From JAGOUU01 sp964609155 (GTDB lineage Bacteria > Pseudomonadota > Gammaproteobacteria > JAGOUU01), in the NCBI GenBank assembly GCA_964609155.1, contig CAZSRF010000023.1, positions 1 through 38,758 on the forward strand: a DNA stretch of 38,758 nucleotides, written 5' to 3'. The position numbers and the translations under genes are program-made. Below, piece after piece: positions 8,959 through 17,053 of this stretch. The notes under the pieces were generated by a model. That model saw only the letters and a program-made list of their open reading frames with translations. It did no database searches and had not been told where the DNA came from. The stretch's first letter is position 1. The number at the start of each line of letters is the position of its first letter.

Positions 8959-9021
8959 CTAACTATCCTAACTATCCTAACTATCCTAACTATCCTAACT
9001 ATCCTAACTATCCTAACTATC
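8959..9021 (-). repeat. 9-bp tandem repeat, at least 7 copies, between hutI and hutU
   Basis: Seven perfect head-to-tail copies of CTAACTATC (GATAGTTAG on the coding strand). The unit nearest hutI encodes its last two residues and stop (Asp-Ser-TAG), so the array starts inside the gene. Each junction creates AGGA, a Shine-Dalgarno-like core, and hutU's own leader (GATAGGACATCC) resembles one unit. The array runs into an assembly gap, so the true copy number is unknown. Confidence 0.95.
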
Positions 9022-10266
9022 CATTTTAACTAGCTGACCATTCTTAATTACAGTTTTTTTCCAGTTGTAACCCAGATAATAACAAACGTCATTAGGATGA
9101 TCAAAATCCCAAACAACTATATCAGCTTGTTTACCCACTTCTAAACTTCCTACAAAATGATCTAATCCTAAAGCCTTTGCAGCATTTATAGTAACTCCAA
9201 GCCAAGCTTCTTCTGGTGTTAACTTATATAAAACACACGCCATATTCATAACCGTCAGCAAAGAAATATTTGGCGATGTCCCTGGGTTAAAATCTGTAGC
9301 TATTGCCAATGGTACCGAGTACTCACGTAGCATTACAATGGGTGGTTGCTGCTTTTCGTTTAAATAATAATAGGCCCCTGGTAATAATACTGCAGTAATA
9401 TTATTTTTTTTAAGTACTTTTACTATATCTAAATTAGCATATTCGAGATGATCACAAGAAAGTCCATTAAATTCCGCAACTAAATTTGCACCACCAATAT
9501 TTGACAGCTGCTCTGTATGGCCCTTTATTTTTAGATCATATTCTTTGGCTTTTTTATATAATGGCTTTAATTGTTCTGCTGTAAAAGCTATCTTTTCACA
9601 AAAACCATCTACCGCATCTACCAATCCAGATCTCACTAAATCTGGCAAAACTATTTTAATTAAATAATTAATATATTCTTCTGGTTTATTTTTGTATTCT
9701 ATAGGTAAAGTATGGGCACCTAAAAAAGTTTTCTGTATTGTAACAGGGTAATTTTTAGCTAAGCTATCTGCAACCAGTAAAATTTTTTTTTCTGTCTCTA
9801 GATCAAGACCATATCCAGATTTTACTTCTACCGTTGTCACGCCATTATCTAACATTTGTTTTAATCTGTTTTCTGCTAAATTTAACAGTTCTTGAAAACT
9901 AGCTTGTCTAGTTTTTTTCACTGTAAAATTAATGCCACCCCCCTGTTTTGCTATTTGTTCATAGCTTACACCATTTAGACGTAACGTAAACTCATGTTGG
10001 CGGTCGCCTGCGAATACCAAATGCGTATGACAGTCGATCAAACCTGGGGTCATCCATTTATTGTCAAGATTTATACTATTTTTACTCTGAGCAATTAAGT
10101 CACTAAGTTTTTTTCTATCGGCTATATCTTTATGATTTATATGGCCTATAGAAGTTATCTTTTTATTCTTTATAGTAATGTAATTATTAGGATTATTATT
10201 AACAATTAAGTTTTTTTTTGACTCACAAGAGAGTATTCTTGCATCGTATAGTAATAAATCATGCAT
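9013..10266 (-). CDS. hutI: Imidazolonepropionase
   Basis: Hydrolyses 4-imidazolone-5-propionate to N-formimino-glutamate; a metal-dependent amidohydrolase. Family features in order are GLIDCHTHLVFAGDR (the HxH metal pair), QGGGINFTVKKTR, VEVKSGYGLDLETEKK, IKGHTEQLSN, GLSCDHLEYA, LLPGAYYYL and IATDFNPGTSPN with the metal Asp. The ATG at 10266 is preferred; three more codons upstream end in a GTG at 10275. The start overlaps the end of hutG by 8 nt, which suggests translational coupling. The C-terminus has been captured by the 9-bp tandem repeat, so the last residues Asp-Ser and the stop are repeat sequence. Confidence 0.95.
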   Translation of the reverse strand: MHDLLLYDARILSCESKKNLIVNNNPNNYITIKNKKITSIGHINHKDIADRKKLSDLIAQSKNSINLDNKWMTPGLIDCHTHLVFAGDRQHEFTLRLNGVSYEQIAKQGGGINFTVKKTRQASFQELLNLAENRLKQMLDNGVTTVEVKSGYGLDLETEKKILLVADSLAKNYPVTIQKTFLGAHTLPIEYKNKPEEYINYLIKIVLPDLVRSGLVDAVDGFCEKIAFTAEQLKPLYKKAKEYDLKIKGHTEQLSNIGGANLVAEFNGLSCDHLEYANLDIVKVLKKNNITAVLLPGAYYYLNEKQQPPIVMLREYSVPLAIATDFNPGTSPNISLLTVMNMACVLYKLTPEEAWLGVTINAAKALGLDHFVGSLEVGKQADIVVWDFDHPNDVCYYLGYNWKKTVIKNGQLVKMDS

Positions 10267-11296
10267 CAGAAGCACACGCCGTATCTATATAATTAGCTAA
10301 TAAATGAGCACCTAATCTTGCGGTCATATTATCTATATCGTAATTTGGTGCAAGCTCGACTATGTCAAGACTTACTACTTTATTACTTTGAGCCAAAACT
10401 TGTAAGAAAGGTAAAATCACCTGTGGCATTAAGCCGAATGGTTGCGGTGCACTTACACCAGGAGCTGAGCTGCTGATGAACACATCTAAACAAATTGAAA
10501 CATATAACGACTCATGATCTTCAATAAAATTGATAAATTTCTCAAAATTTTCTGAATTTTTAATCTCATCAATGCTATGTCCAGTTAGCTCAGATGCTTC
10601 TATATATTCTACGCCTAAGGCATCAGCTTCTTCATATAAACTTAACGTATTCGACATAGGTTGAATGCCAATACAAAAATAATCAAAATCTAAATTATCA
10701 TCTCGCCTTGTTTGGGCTATTTGAGTAAAAGGAGTACCAGAAGTTCCTAGTTGATTATTTAATAATGGCCTTAGATCAAAATGAGCATCAAAGTTGATTA
10801 TACCGAGATTTTCTGTATAGTCCGTATTAGCTATACCCTGATAATGACCCCACGCGGTTTCATGACCTCCGCCTAAAACTATAGGATGACAACCTGCTAA
10901 TAAAATTGCTTCTACTAAATCGCCTAAAACCTGCTGAGCACCTTCTAAACTATGCTCAAAATTGTCGTGATCATAATAAATATTGCCAACATCAAATATA
11001 TTAATATTAGCTGCATAATTAAATGGCAATCCAGCAAGAAAACTCCTTATTTTATCAGGGCCATCTTTTGCTCCCACACGCCCTTGATTACGTTTTACCC
11101 CTTCATCACAAGCAAAGCCTATAATAACAAAAGTATATTTATCGTCCTCCAAAAGACTATTATAAGAATTACTTAATAAATCCACTAATTTTACCGCTTG
11201 ATGAAATCGTTCTGGAAAGTCATTATCAGTCCGTCCATTCCAGTACTGCCTATCAGGAGCGTTGTAATAATCTATCCAATTATTTTTGTCCAACAT
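10259..11296 (-). CDS. hutG: Formimidoylglutamase (arginase/agmatinase family)
   Basis: Likely hydrolyses N-formimino-glutamate to glutamate and formamide, the last step of this Hut pathway; Mn2+-dependent ureohydrolase fold. Length 345 residues. Metal-binding motifs are GGGHE (His145) and NFDAHFD (Asp170, His172, Asp174). The usual third site is an Asp-x-Asp; here it reads SICLDVF, so the first position is Cys269 and only Asp271 remains. This could be normal variation in this subfamily or could affect the metal centre. APGVSAPQPFGL and a C-terminal SLDIVELAPNYDID block support HutG over arginase. It begins one nucleotide after the stop of the upstream membrane protein gene and overlaps hutI. 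Confidence 0.9.
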   Translation of the reverse strand: MLDKNNWIDYYNAPDRQYWNGRTDNDFPERFHQAVKLVDLLSNSYNSLLEDDKYTFVIIGFACDEGVKRNQGRVGAKDGPDKIRSFLAGLPFNYAANINIFDVGNIYYDHDNFEHSLEGAQQVLGDLVEAILLAGCHPIVLGGGHETAWGHYQGIANTDYTENLGIINFDAHFDLRPLLNNQLGTSGTPFTQIAQTRRDDNLDFDYFCIGIQPMSNTLSLYEEADALGVEYIEASELTGHSIDEIKNSENFEKFINFIEDHESLYVSICLDVFISSSAPGVSAPQPFGLMPQVILPFLQVLAQSNKVVSLDIVELAPNYDIDNMTARLGAHLLANYIDTACASDA

Positions 11297-11297
11297 A

Positions 11298-13184
11298 TTA
11301 GTAATGACTACCTATAAATAATATATAACTGCTTACAATCGCATGTAACACATAAGATGCGAATAGGTTTTTTGTTCTAGCATAAATAATACCTGCACAT
11401 ATATTTATTATTAAAAATATTAAACTAAACTCTTGAAATAAACTAGAATGAAATTGGGTGCCTATAATACTTGCTGCTAAAATACTACCCCAGAATTGCA
11501 TATTTTTATTAACATCTAAAATTCTACTGAGGACATTTTGTAACACTCCGCGAACACAGAATTCATACAATAACAAATAAATATTATAAACAAATAAAAA
11601 TAAACCAAAATTCCACGGGTTTAAATTATTATAATAGTTTAAATCAAACTGAATTAAATGTATTGAGAAATAATCTTTAATTACGATGATTACCGTAATA
11701 AAAACAATGCTTAAAAATAATGCTTCAAATACACTACGTGCAAAATTGTGCTCTACAAAACCAAAATCTTTAGGTCTTAATTCATACAACTTTATTAAAT
11801 ATGCCATTGTAATATAAGCTATTGTAATTAAAAAAGCTCTGTATAATAATATAGAATCCAACTGAAAAACAGCAGGTAAATTGAAAAAATTGCTGGCTTC
11901 AGCAATAAGATTCATAATAGCCATCACTACTAAAACTAAAAAACTAAAACTAACAAATTTAGCTTTATGTTTGTCTTTTGCAGTGACATGATGATGTTTA
12001 TTAATAATTTTATTTTCTAGATTATTTACTTTATTGTTAAAAAATCCAAATATCTGAGCAATAAAACTATCCTTGGCTATAATTTTCTCAATATCTATGC
12101 TTAGTAAACAACACGATGTTTTAGTTGTAGCCAAAATTTCAATATTATTAAATTTACTTAAATTTTCTTCACCAACAGTACCGTATCGGTAGATATCTTC
12201 TTTAATAATAATTTTTTTATCTTGACTAGAGTCTTTCGTAATAAGTCTGCGATTAAAGTCGTAATGTTGATCTGTATTATTATAATTATATTTTTTTGTC
12301 TTTGGTTCTTGTTTATGTCCAGACACGATAGTTTCAGATGTTGTTGTATCAATTTGAGAATTCTTGTAAATAAAATCTACTGCTTGTAAATTATTGTTCT
12401 CTATATATGCTAAACTACTATCAGCTTCGTCATAGCTTTTAACTTGTTCTATTACTCCTGATTCTATTATATAGACATCTTTTCTATTATTTTGATCTAA
12501 TATCATGGTATTACTAGGCAAAAAGACATATTCCATGCTAGTAACTAATTTATGCAGGTTATTAGTATTAAGTTTTTTTATATCTGCAAAGAAATTATGT
12601 TTACCTAAAAGATCATTAAGATCTATTTTATTAGCCAACATATAATTAAAAATCTCAGTACAAACCTTACCTGTTTCATTATATAAAAGCTCTATGAACT
12701 CTCTATAAAGCTGAGAATCCATTTCTATTGCTTCTTCATCCTCCAGATAATCTAAATCTATAGAAATAATAGAACAATTGCTAGTTGCCAATAAACCAAA
12801 GTGCCACGGCGAGCCAAATAAAGCACCTAGCTCACTCATTAAACTATTGAGAGAGTATGTATAAACTACTATAGGATGAGCAACATCTGGACTAATGACA
12901 TAAGCGTCAACAGCCCCTGATACTAACAAAAAAACTTTTCTTGTTAATTCATCATGTTTTACAAAAAATACATCCCTATGATAGTCTTCTAAACGAATGT
13001 ACTTTTTGAGGGATAGCCAATTTTTAGAGAAAAAAGCTCCATAAAGCTCATGTTGTTTTAACCATTGCTCAACTTTAAGAATATCTTCTTGTCGCTGCTC
13101 TTCCAAAGCATCCCAACTAACTTGATTGTCTAGGCTATCTAATGAGGAATTAATGCGCTTAAATCTTTTGAAAAACTCTAGCAT
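11298..13184 (-). CDS. Membrane fusion protein: two cyclic-nucleotide-binding-like domains plus CPBP (CAAX protease-like) domain
   Basis: A 628-residue protein that leads the hut operon, ending one nucleotide before hutG. The N-terminal half looks like two cNMP-binding folds: residues about 55-150 (VFLLVSGAVDAY, then SELGALFGSPWHFGLLATSN) and about 210-385 (DVYIIESGVIEQV, an Asn-rich insert, then GTVGEENLSKFNNIEILATT). Both lack the phosphate-binding Arg of CRP-type sites, so ligand binding is doubtful. The C-terminal half has about seven hydrophobic segments and ends in a CPBP-like domain: Glu541 and Arg545 in YEFCVRGVLQ, His579 in QFHSS and His614 in LHAIV. The first Glu of the EExxxR motif is Tyr here. 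It may be a membrane sensor, an intramembrane protease or an inactive relative; a role in hut control is an inference from position. Confidence 0.75.
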   Translation of the reverse strand: MLEFFKRFKRINSSLDSLDNQVSWDALEEQRQEDILKVEQWLKQHELYGAFFSKNWLSLKKYIRLEDYHRDVFFVKHDELTRKVFLLVSGAVDAYVISPDVAHPIVVYTYSLNSLMSELGALFGSPWHFGLLATSNCSIISIDLDYLEDEEAIEMDSQLYREFIELLYNETGKVCTEIFNYMLANKIDLNDLLGKHNFFADIKKLNTNNLHKLVTSMEYVFLPSNTMILDQNNRKDVYIIESGVIEQVKSYDEADSSLAYIENNNLQAVDFIYKNSQIDTTTSETIVSGHKQEPKTKKYNYNNTDQHYDFNRRLITKDSSQDKKIIIKEDIYRYGTVGEENLSKFNNIEILATTKTSCCLLSIDIEKIIAKDSFIAQIFGFFNNKVNNLENKIINKHHHVTAKDKHKAKFVSFSFLVLVVMAIMNLIAEASNFFNLPAVFQLDSILLYRAFLITIAYITMAYLIKLYELRPKDFGFVEHNFARSVFEALFLSIVFITVIIVIKDYFSIHLIQFDLNYYNNLNPWNFGLFLFVYNIYLLLYEFCVRGVLQNVLSRILDVNKNMQFWGSILAASIIGTQFHSSLFQEFSLIFLIINICAGIIYARTKNLFASYVLHAIVSSYILFIGSHY

Positions 13185-13210
13185 CTAGAAAATCCTTTTC
13201 TCACAAATGT

Positions 13211-13230
13211 AGATATAAATATATATATCT
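13211..13230. promoter_or_regulatory. Perfect inverted repeat downstream of the hut-operon -10 (candidate operator)
   Basis: AGATATA, six nt, TATATCT forms a perfect 7-bp inverted repeat immediately downstream of the -10 element at 13231-13236, where a repressor would block transcription start. AT-rich palindromes are seen at some HutC sites, but this one does not match a consensus I can recite and no hutC gene is present in the window. Confidence 0.35.
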
Positions 13231-13258
13231 ATTATAAGCGCATTAATAGAATTAACAA
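13231..13258 (-). promoter_or_regulatory. Sigma70-type promoter of the CNBD/CPBP-hut operon
   Basis: Minus strand: TTGTTA (13253-13258), 16-nt spacer, perfect TATAAT (13231-13236), about 47 nt before the ATG at 13184. The -35 overlaps the GAPDH stop codon, so the operon has its own promoter even though it follows gap closely on the same strand. Confidence 0.65.
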
Positions 13259-14259
13259 TTCATCATCGCAAGAGTAGTATCTAGCATTCTATTGGAGAAG
13301 CCCCACTCATTGTCATACCAAGAAAGCACCTTTACCAAATTACCTTTCACTTTTGTTTGCATTGCATCAACAATACTTGATTCACTTGTATGATTATAAT
13401 CCGTCGAAACTAAAGGCTCGGCAGAGTAGCCTAATATATTTTTAAGCTCACCATTAGCAGCAGTTTTTAATACATTATTCACACTCTCAACCGTCACATC
13501 TTTTTTAGTAACAAAACTCAAATCAACGACAGAGACGTTAATAACTGGCACGCGCACAGCAAAACCGTCCAACTTTCCATCTAGCTCTGGTATGACTAAA
13601 CCTATTGCAGAAGCTGCCCCTGTTTTGGTTGGTATCATAGAAGCAGCAGCAGCACGGGCGCGACGCCAGTCTTCGTGATGTGAATCAATAATTCGCTGAT
13701 CATTTGTATAAGCATGTATAGTATTCATTAAACCATATTCTATACCAAAGGCTTCATGCAATGGTTTAACCAAAGGCGCTAAACAGTTTGTGGTACAAGA
13801 AGCATTTGATACAATTCTATCTGTTGCTTTTAGGATCTGATGATTAACTCCATAAACAATAGTTGCATCCATATCATGACCACCTGGTGCAGAAATTAAT
13901 ACTTTTTTAGCACCGACATCTAAATGAACCTTGGCTTTTGCACGGCTACAAAAGAGCCCCGTACATTCTAATACAACATCAATATCTAAATCTCCCCAAG
14001 GCAATTTAGATGGATCACGTTCTGAAAAAACTCTAATATTGTCTTTATTAACGACAAGATACCCCCCTTCAGCAGCTACCGTACCATTAAACCTCCCATG
14101 TGTTGTATCGTAACGGGTTAAATGAGCGTTTAATTCTAAATCTGCCAAATCATTAATTGCTACAATCTGTATCTCGTGATTACGTTTGGTTTCATAGATA
14201 GCTCTTAAAATATTCCTTCCTATTCTACCGTAGCCATTGATTGCGACTTTTATGCTCAT
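13252..14259 (-). CDS. gap: Glyceraldehyde-3-phosphate dehydrogenase, type I
   Basis: Oxidises glyceraldehyde 3-phosphate to 1,3-bisphosphoglycerate with NAD+. Length 335 residues. Rossmann motif INGYGRIGRNILRA at the N-terminus, Asp37 in AINDLAD favouring NAD, catalytic Cys155 in SNASCTTNC and His182 in IHAYTNDQ. The C-terminal NEWGFSNRMLDTT block is shared with erythrose-4-phosphate dehydrogenase (Epd), so Epd activity is a less likely alternative; the overall pattern and position after tkt fit GAPDH. It starts 28 nt after transketolase and is probably cotranscribed with it. pgk, a frequent next gene, is absent; the hut operon follows instead. Confidence 0.9.
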   Translation of the reverse strand: MSIKVAINGYGRIGRNILRAIYETKRNHEIQIVAINDLADLELNAHLTRYDTTHGRFNGTVAAEGGYLVVNKDNIRVFSERDPSKLPWGDLDIDVVLECTGLFCSRAKAKVHLDVGAKKVLISAPGGHDMDATIVYGVNHQILKATDRIVSNASCTTNCLAPLVKPLHEAFGIEYGLMNTIHAYTNDQRIIDSHHEDWRRARAAAASMIPTKTGAASAIGLVIPELDGKLDGFAVRVPVINVSVVDLSFVTKKDVTVESVNNVLKTAANGELKNILGYSAEPLVSTDYNHTSESSIVDAMQTKVKGNLVKVLSWYDNEWGFSNRMLDTTLAMMNC

Positions 14260-14287
14260 ACTGCCTCACTCTGTAATAAATCTAAAA

Positions 14288-16357
14288 CTAAAATAATTGA
14301 GTAATTTTATTAATTATTTTTTCAACTGTAAAACCAAAGAAATCTAATAACTGTCCCGCTGGTGCTGATTCTCCAAAACAATCTAAGCTTATTATACAAT
14401 TTTGCTGCGATACAAATTCAAACCAACACATGCTAGCGCCTGCTTCTATTGCCAATCTATTTTTAATATTATTCGGTAGCACAGTATCTTTATATTCTTG
14501 AGACTGAACTTTAAATTTATCCATGCATGGCATCGAAACTACTCGTATATTATACTTATCTTCAAGCTGTATTCTTACAGCTACAGCTAATTCTACTTCT
14601 GATCCAGTTGCAATAATAATCAATTTATTCTTATCATTATTTCTAAAATCAGCCAAAACATAACCACCTGTAGCAATATTATTTACTACAGTTAGATCCC
14701 TTAGCTGTGCTTTAACTGTTTGTCGAGTCAAAATTAAAGCACTCGGACGATCTTTTGTTATAATAGCTTGTTGCCATGCTACTGCTGTTTCTACTGCATC
14801 ACAAGGTCGCCAACAATCCAGATTTGGGGTAACTCTGAGCATTGTTAAATGTTCTATAGGTTGATGCGTAGGTCCATCCTCCCCTAATGCAATAGAGTCA
14901 TGAGTATAAACTAATATATTTTGTATTCTCATTAAAGCAGCTAACCGTACTGCATTACGTCCATAATCTAAAAATGTTAAAAAAGTACCACTATACGGAA
15001 TAAAACCTCCATAAAGTGCTAACCCATTACATATTGCTGTCATGGCAAATTCACGTACTCCATAATGTAAATATTGTCCATCCCAATTATTTTTATTTAC
15101 TGATTTTGCGCCTTTCCATAATGTACCATTAGAGCCTGTCAGATCTGCTGAGCCTCCAAATAAAGACGGTAATAAGGGCGCAAATGCAGTCAAAACATTT
15201 TGTGAATGCTGTCTTGTGGCTAAATCTTTGTACCCATTATTTTGCAAATCTATAATATAGTCTGTAGTAAATTTAACAAAGCTGGACGAACAAGAATTAT
15301 TTTGACGATGCAGATACTCCTCTGCTAAATCCGGATAAGCTGCTTTATATTTATCAAATAATTGCAGCCAGCTAGTTTCTTCTCTTGCTCCTTGTGCTGA
15401 TGCGTCCCACTGTTCATAATATTCTTCTGGGATCTCAAATGGTTCATATGGCCAATCTAAAAAGTCGCGCGCAGCTTTTATTTCATCTCGTCCTAATGGT
15501 GAGCCATGGACATGTTCAGTATTTTGCTTATTTGGGGCACCAAAACCAATTAAAGTTTTACAACAAATTAATGTTGGTTGCTGTAGGTTTTTTTTGGCAG
15601 CCACTATAGCATTATAAATTTCTGTACTATCATGCCCATCTATATTTTCTATAACCTGCCAACCATAAGATCTAAATCTTTCTGCCGTATTTTCGTTGAA
15701 CCATGGCGTAACAATGCCATCTATAGATATATTATTATTATCCCAAAAAGCTATAAGCTTACCCAACCCTAAGGTACCAGCAAAAGACGCGGCTTCATGT
15801 GATATGCCTTCCATCAGACAACCATCGCCTAAAAAAAGATAAGTAAAATTATCTACTATATTATAATCTTTTTGATTATATCTAGCCGCTAACAATTTTT
15901 CAGCCAGTGCAAAACCAACTGCATTTGCCACCCCCTGACCTAATGGACCTGTAGTCGTTTCTACGCCTGGAGTTATGCCATATTCAGGATGTCCCGGAGT
16001 TTTGGAGTGTAATTGTCTAAAATTCTTTAATTCCTCAATGCTTAAATCATAACCTGTCAAATGCAGCAAGCTATACAATAACATAGATGCATGGCCATTA
16101 GATAAAATAAATCTGTCCCTGTTAGGCCATTTAGGATTTTTAGGGTTATGTTTCAAGAAATCATTCCATAGTACTTCTGCAATATCAGCCATTCCCATTG
16201 GAGCACCAGGATGACCAGAATTTGCTTTCTCTACTGCATCCATTGATAACGCACGAATAGCGTTAGCTTTTTGTCTTCTTGATAATTTTTTATCCACTGC
16301 GCTCGCTCTTTTTTCAATCTTGTTGATTTCTCTATTTGCCTCAGTAACCTCTGACAT
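14288..16357 (-). CDS. tkt: Transketolase
   Basis: Thiamine-diphosphate enzyme of the pentose phosphate pathway that moves two-carbon units between sugar phosphates. From the ATG at 16357 it has 689 residues. Motifs are MDAVEKANSGHPGAPMGMAD, FILSNGHASMLLYSLLHLTG, GPLGQGVANAVG, the ThDP-binding FLGDGCLMEGISHEAAS and HDSIALGEDGPTHQP. An upstream ATG at 16381 would overlap the preceding gene by 16 nt and has no ribosome binding site, while the chosen ATG has a purine-rich GAGAAGTGAGAA upstream. The N-terminus is still about 20 residues longer than that of E. coli TktA and is highly charged. Confidence 0.96.
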   Translation of the reverse strand: MSEVTEANREINKIEKRASAVDKKLSRRQKANAIRALSMDAVEKANSGHPGAPMGMADIAEVLWNDFLKHNPKNPKWPNRDRFILSNGHASMLLYSLLHLTGYDLSIEELKNFRQLHSKTPGHPEYGITPGVETTTGPLGQGVANAVGFALAEKLLAARYNQKDYNIVDNFTYLFLGDGCLMEGISHEAASFAGTLGLGKLIAFWDNNNISIDGIVTPWFNENTAERFRSYGWQVIENIDGHDSTEIYNAIVAAKKNLQQPTLICCKTLIGFGAPNKQNTEHVHGSPLGRDEIKAARDFLDWPYEPFEIPEEYYEQWDASAQGAREETSWLQLFDKYKAAYPDLAEEYLHRQNNSCSSSFVKFTTDYIIDLQNNGYKDLATRQHSQNVLTAFAPLLPSLFGGSADLTGSNGTLWKGAKSVNKNNWDGQYLHYGVREFAMTAICNGLALYGGFIPYSGTFLTFLDYGRNAVRLAALMRIQNILVYTHDSIALGEDGPTHQPIEHLTMLRVTPNLDCWRPCDAVETAVAWQQAIITKDRPSALILTRQTVKAQLRDLTVVNNIATGGYVLADFRNNDKNKLIIIATGSEVELAVAVRIQLEDKYNIRVVSMPCMDKFKVQSQEYKDTVLPNNIKNRLAIEAGASMCWFEFVSQQNCIISLDCFGESAPAGQLLDFFGFTVEKIINKITQLF

Positions 16358-16365
16358 TTTATTTC

Positions 16366-16938
16366 TCACTTCTCTTTCCATTTAATAGAACAACCTATAC
16401 TAGGATACTGTTCTTCTGGACCATGCTCTGTTTGTGCAATCAATAACATTGCTTGCTCCAACTGATTACTTTGATTATTTGAATCTGCCTTGAGTAGATC
16501 ACGCCCTCTTGCATCAAATCTTCCTCTGTATTGTAATTCTAGAGATTTATTATAGCCAAAGAAATCAGGGGTACATACAGCACCGTATTGTTTTGCTACT
16601 TCTTGTGTTTCATCTATGAGATAAGGAAAATTAAATTTAAATTGCTTTTGAAACTCTCGCATTTTTTCTGGTGAATCTTCTGGGTATTCTTCCCAGTTAT
16701 TAGACATAATGGCAACTGTATCTATGCCGTATTTCGCTAGTCTGTCCGTAGTTCTCACTAAATCATTACTTATAGCCTGTACATAAGGACAATGATTACA
16801 AATAAACATCACTAGCAAACCTTTTGAATTTTTACTTAAGCAGTCACTTAAGGCATACATCTTACCATTTGCATCAGATAACTTAAAATCAACTGCCTTA
16901 CGTCCAAAATCACATACCGGGGTAGCTAGTTTGACCAT
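16366..16938 (-). CDS. Thioredoxin-family / peroxiredoxin-like protein
   Basis: A 190-residue soluble protein with the thioredoxin fold of the AhpC/TSA-Redoxin group. A CxxC-type site is at Cys47-Cys50 in VMFICNHCPYVQA. Other family marks are IMSNNWEEYPEDSPE, YLIDETQEVAKQYGAVCTPDFF (a second Cys before the conserved cis-Pro) and a C-terminal GCSIKWK. Proteins of this type are thought to handle thiol redox or peroxide, but the substrate is unknown. It is the first gene before tkt and gap on this strand, 8 nt from the preferred tkt start, so it is likely cotranscribed. It is divergent from metK, with about 115 nt between them. Confidence 0.85.
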   Translation of the reverse strand: MVKLATPVCDFGRKAVDFKLSDANGKMYALSDCLSKNSKGLLVMFICNHCPYVQAISNDLVRTTDRLAKYGIDTVAIMSNNWEEYPEDSPEKMREFQKQFKFNFPYLIDETQEVAKQYGAVCTPDFFGYNKSLELQYRGRFDARGRDLLKADSNNQSNQLEQAMLLIAQTEHGPEEQYPSIGCSIKWKEK

Positions 16939-17053
16939 GTTTTATTAATTTACTTACTTGTCGATTTAACTTTATTTTACGTGCAATTTTACAACAAAAT
17001 GTGTACCATTGCTTGCGATATTTAGGTTAATTTATTAAAGTCAGGTAGCACAT

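Noticed and set aside
8959..9021. CRISPR-like array
   Set aside because: The 9-bp units are contiguous with no spacers, far too short for CRISPR repeats, and no cas genes are present.
8959..9021. Phase-variable frameshifting of HutI by the tandem repeat
   Set aside because: The unit is 9 bp (three codons) and every copy carries the TAG in the hutI frame, so copy changes cannot extend or frameshift the protein.
8809..9033. Plus-strand open frame with repeated Leu-Thr-Ile
   Set aside because: It is the 9-bp tandem repeat read on the other strand across an N run; no start signal and it overlaps hutU and hutI.
12158..12352. Small minus-strand open frame inside the CNBD/CPBP gene
   Set aside because: A shadow in another frame of an AT-rich, Lys/Ile-biased region.
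13252..14259. Erythrose-4-phosphate dehydrogenase (Epd) instead of GAPDH
   Set aside because: The C-terminus resembles Epd, but GAPDH of related bacteria shares that block and the remaining motifs and tkt-gap order fit GAPDH better.
16939..17053. SAM riboswitch or MetJ boxes before metK
   Set aside because: No conserved SAM riboswitch core or AGACGTCT-like boxes are visible in this short AT-rich leader.
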